From Tetracentron sinense (taxonomy: Eukaryota > Streptophyta > Magnoliopsida > Trochodendrales > Trochodendraceae), in assembly GCA_015143295.1 (NCBI GenBank), contig CM026554.1:31075531-31139530 (forward strand): 64,000 nt of DNA. The letters run 5' to 3'. Shown in pieces: positions 60,207-64,000 of this stretch (position 1 is the stretch's first letter; each line of letters starts with the position of its first letter). The translations under genes were made by a program, and so were the position numbers. The notes under the pieces were generated by a model. That model saw only the letters and a list, made by a program, of their open reading frames with translations. It was not told where the DNA came from and ran no database searches.

Positions 60207-60582
60207 CACTACAAAATTCAACACTTTTGGTGGCGGTTCAAAACCGCAGCGGAAAGAACCATAACTGTCGTTAAATCATATAATGACGGTTTCCAAAACC
60301 AATGTTGAAGACAGTGTCGGGGAATCCACTCGCGGCGACACGCACGACGGTTAGAGATAACCGCCGTTATAAAAACCATATATCACGGCGATTTACAACC
60401 GCCATGGTTAACAAATTAATAATTATATTAGAATGCCCTATTGCGTCGGTTTTACACCGCAGTTATGTATCCAATAATATAACGGCGGGTAAAACTGCCG
60501 CTAATAATGTATCAATAATAATACTAATATTACCTATAGCGGTAGGTAAAACTGCAGCTATTAGTAATTTTTTTTGTACTTG
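60207..60582. mobile_element. CACTA-like MITE, about 376 bp
   Basis: Begins CACTACAAAATTC after CTT and ends near TTTTTTTTGTA followed by CTT, so the 3-bp flank CTT may be the target duplication and the last bases of the right TIR are altered. Between the ends are many GGCGGTT/AAAACCGC subterminal words in both orientations (at least eight), as in En/Spm-type elements. No coding capacity. Confidence 0.65.
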
Positions 60583-60942
60583 TCAACAATAAAAAAATAA
60601 ATTAACCATATTCACATAATTTTATACCTGTAAGAAATATATAATAATTCCAATGAATATAATAAATTTATCTAATGAATATACATGCCCAAAATGTAAT
60701 AATAAAATTATATATACATGCCCAGAAAAAAGTGTCGAGTAGTAAAAAGGAAAAAAGATCCTAAGCTAGGCGCCTACCTACCTCCTGGTACCCCAAAACC
60801 CGACAAGTGTGTGCTGTCAGCTCCCTCCTACAAAAAATAACAAAAATTAAATTTATTAATAGAATATCTAAATTATAAAATTTTAGAATTTAATAATTAA
60901 TTAATATGCAAAGAAACAAACTCATCTCAGAATTTTCATAGT
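60583..60942. other. Non-coding, AT-rich, no gene seen
   Basis: AT-rich with a GC-richer patch (GCTAGGCGCCTACCTACC, about 60766). Nothing recognised. Confidence 0.5.
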
Positions 60943-62540
60943 TTTTAGGAATAGTTAGGCCTAAACCCACAACCGTGCACCAAATCCAAACCAGAGCTCG
61001 ATTTTTTATGTGGTTTTCTTCTGACGCATGGATTTTGACTAGGGCTATAAACGGATGCGGATATTATCCGTATCCAATTCGTATCCAAATCTGAATCCGA
61101 ATCCGTTTAGTCGAATAATTATCTAGTTGTTATCAGTTGAAGCGGATTTGAATAGTAATATATTATCCATTTATAACCGAATACGGATTCGGATACTGTT
61201 ATATCCGATCCGATAAATATTCGTCCGATTATATAATATATTTTAAATTTATAAAATTAATATAACCTTTAAAATATATTTTTTTAAATAAAAATTTATA
61301 TATTTTGCATTTTTAAATATTAATTTATTTTTTTTAATTTTAAAAAAAAATTAATCGGATAATTTAGATACTATCCGAATCTGGATATTTTAATTGGAGT
61401 CGGATACGGATATCATATTTCACTATCCGCCGGATATTTATTCGGATTCGGATATCTGGATATATAATCGGATAGGAATTCGGATATACCAATATCTTCT
61501 TTGAATCCGCTCCGTTTACAGCTCAAATTTTGACTCAACCTATGTGTGGAAATTGGTTTCGATGGAATCCGAGGTCGTTTGCCCAATTTGGGCATCAAGG
61601 AGCCCGAATTCCATACTTTAAGGAACAGCAGGCCTAAACCCACAATCGAGCACCAAATCCAAACCAGGGCTAGTATTTTGATATGGTTTTCTAACGCGTG
61701 TATTTCAATACAACCTAAGTGTGTGAATTGGTTTCGATGGAATCCGAAGTCGTTTGTCCAATTTGGGCATCAAGGAGCCCGAATTCCATACTTTTAAGGA
61801 ATAGTTAGGCCTAAACCTACAACAGCGTACCAAATTCAAAACAAGGCATAGATTTTGATGCGGTTTCTTCAAACGCGTGTATTTTGACACAAGCTAAGTG
61901 TGGGAATTGATTTCGATGAAATCTGAGGTCGTTTACCCGATTTGGGCATCGAGTAGCCCGAATTTCATACTTTTAAGGAATAGTCAGGCCTAAACCTACA
62001 ACTGTGCACCGACTCTAAATTGGGGCTCGAATTTTGATGCGGTTTCTTCAAAGACGTGTATTTCGACACAATTTAAGTGTGGGAGTTGGTTTCGATGGAA
62101 TTTAATGTCGTTTTTCTGATTTGGGCACCGAGTAGGCCGAATTTCATACTTTTAATAAATAGTCATGCCTAAACCTACAACCGCGCACCAAATTCTAACC
62201 GGGGCTCAAATTTTGGCATGGTTTCTTATAACGCGTGTATTTCGACCCAATCTAAGTGTAAGAATTAGTTTTGATGGAATCCGAGGTCGTTTCCTTATTT
62301 GGGCACCGAAGAGCTCGAAATCCAAAGTTTTCAAGAATACTTATGCCTAAAACTACAACCGAGCACCAAATCCAAACCGGGGCTCGAATTTTGATGCGGT
62401 ATCTTCTAACACGTGTATTTCGACACAACCTAAGTGTAAGAATTGGTTTCGATGGAATCTAATGTCGTTTATCTGATTTGGGCATCGAGGAGCCCGAATT
62501 TTATACTTTTTAGGAATAGTTAGGCCTAAACATACAATTG
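60943..62540. repeat. Satellite-like tandem array, monomer about 178 bp
   Basis: The word GGCCTAAACC (or one-base variants) recurs at 61631, 61808, 61987, 62166, 62344 and 62523, i.e. every 177-179 bp. A first copy at 60958 is separated by an extra 495 bp, which is explained by the inserted hAT MITE. Each monomer also has ACCAAATCCAAACC, TTTTGATGCGGTTTCTTC, GTGTATTTCGACACAA, GGTTTCGATGGAATC and GATTTGGGCATCGAG. About seven monomers in total. Confidence 0.9.
61040..61526. mobile_element. hAT-type MITE, 487 bp, inserted in a satellite monomer
   Basis: Left end TAGGGCTATAAACGG, right end the inverse of TTGAGCTGTAAACGG. Flanked by ATTTTGAC at 61032-61039 and 61527-61534, a perfect 8-bp duplication. 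Both subterminal regions are rich in CGGATA/TATCCG words. Confidence 0.9.
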
Positions 62541-64000
62541 AAGGGGGATCCGGATAAAAATTTATGCGGAAATTGGATCCCCTAGATCCTAACACCATAA
62601 AAAGCATTAAAATTATCTAAGAGTTTTAGTCATATCACCTTGGTGAATGTTTTTCACCGGTGAAGCTTAATCCACTCGAACCATCAGAATTCTTTGTAGA
62701 GATTTCTTCGAAAAAATATTAGAAGCTCGATCATTGTTCTTCGCTATCCCACGAAGCTTTAGAATCTTCTTTGGAATTATAGAAGCAAGAGGAAGAAGAT
62801 GGATCAATGGTGTAGACCTTCTATCACCAATAATACTAAGGTTCAAAACCCTAGATTTGCAAAACCCAACTAGAACCACCAATATATCTCACGAAAATCC
62901 CTAGGGGTCTCCCCTAGGGCTCACGGTTTGGAGAGAGAGAGGAGAGGAGAGAAAAAAGTCTGGAGAATTCTACTTAATGGTCTAGGGTGTTGGGGTATTT
63001 ATAGACTAGGATCTTATCGTAATCCTACTCCAACTTGATCTTATCTAGTAGGATTTATTAATTAACAATAACTCTTATTATTAATTAAATAAACTCCTAC
63101 TTAATCTATAACTACTTTAGTTATAGTAATCCTATTAATTAAAGAGTCCCTATTATAAGAGGATTCCTTAATTAAAAGGGATAAGTCAACATCCTACACC
63201 AAAGTAGAAAACCTAGTCAAAGTAGGAATCTACAAGGGGGAGCGTGAGCTTCTATGGGGCGTGGGATTTGAGGAGTTAAAACTCTTTATTGTAATCTAAT
63301 TACAATAACATCTTAATCCTAATTGCAATCCAACACTTGAGTTTAATTCCATAATAAAATGAATTATATTTCAATAATTATTCAATTAAACAAATCCTAA
63401 TCCAATTAGGATTCCTCATGTGGGCGCCCCACCCTTGGGTTTAAATCCATGGGCTTTGGCCCATATTAAAGGTCCATTTTAATGGGTTTATGGATATGGG
63501 TCAAACCCATTTCCCCTTTAATTATGTTAATCAAATAATTACTAAAATAATCCCTTAGTTTAAATTAACAATTAATTTAAATAATAGATTAACTATTAAT
63601 CTATTTAATTAAATGATTAACTTTTAATCACTTAAAATAATTGATTAACTTTTAATCAATTATTGAGCTTGTATTTCTTATGTGAGCACCTCCACAGATT
63701 GCTCTGGGACATTCTTACCCTGACTTATCCAATGTTATCCCATTGACCCTAAATGGGAATTACATCAGAATTGCAAGTGACGTGAGATATCCATGTTGCA
63801 ATTGAATCCCAATGTATGAACATTAACCATTACGGATCCCGCCACATGTACTTTAAATTCAATTTATCCTTTTAAATACATTATCCCTAATGGGCCTTCA
63901 AGATTGACATATTATCTAACCCATAGCCTATTGCAAATCATCCAGGTTTCCAAAACTTATGATTAAGCCATGAGAAATAATTTCTCATGAAAAAAAATTT
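62541..64000 (-). repeat. Retroelement LTR-like sequence, minus orientation, runs off the window
   Basis: The minus strand has a TATAAATA at 62996-63003 followed by a CT-rich leader (TTCTCTCCTCTCC) and TAGGGTTTTG words, then an end near 62541-62590 rich in GGATCC. The part beyond 63000 is AT-rich without coding sequence. A perfect palindrome lies at 62899-62919. This looks like U3-R-U5 of an LTR element. No partner LTR is in the window, so this is tentative. Confidence 0.35.

Overview
The window is plant nuclear DNA from a flowering plant, most likely a non-grass with a transposon-rich genome. It is AT-rich, its introns are GT-AG, and almost everything in it is transposable-element sequence of plant type: Ty3/Gypsy Tat-lineage retrotransposons, hAT, PIF/Harbinger and CACTA elements, and LINE relics. 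I cannot name the species. The only convincing host gene is the 5' part of a BUD13-like splicing-factor gene on the minus strand. Its five visible exons run from 35472 down to 23777 and include a 10.65-kb intron packed with mobile elements. The C-terminal exons were not found.

Layout from left to right. Positions 1-2008 hold the 3' part of an Ac-like hAT transposon with a two-exon transposase. Positions 3356-15065 hold a full-length Ty3/Gypsy element (TSD GTGTA, two LTRs of about 955 bp, gag-pol on the minus strand). At 15970-21000 there is a hAT-type MITE, a decayed LINE, and a 686-bp direct duplication with another MITE at its junction. The BUD13 region covers 23777-35472, with hAT elements, LINE pieces and LTR remnants in the large intron. 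A PIF/Harbinger derivative at 36135-38861 keeps the Myb/SANT-like ORF1 but has no visible transposase. A 20.3-kb Ogre-like Ty3/Gypsy element lies at 39383-59724 (TSD GTAGG) and has many stops and frameshifts. After it come a CACTA-like MITE, a satellite of about 178 bp carrying a hAT MITE, and a retroelement LTR-like stretch that runs off the window.

The most striking theme is a design shared by the two large retrotransposons. In each, the side of the internal region next to the 3' LTR carries a spliced gene on the strand opposite to gag-pol. Each has its own TATA box just inside the LTR and converges on the integrase end across a spacer of tandem repeats. In the first element this gene is intact (three exons, 756 codons, a 'putative gypsy type transposon'-like N-terminal domain and a coiled-coil C-terminus), although pol has three nonsense codons. 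In the second element the gene encodes a plant mobile domain protein, has a 1.17-kb intron in its 5' UTR, and is now a pseudogene. The first element also has a TAG between protease and reverse transcriptase in the context UAG CAG UUA, which fits the tobamovirus-type readthrough consensus.
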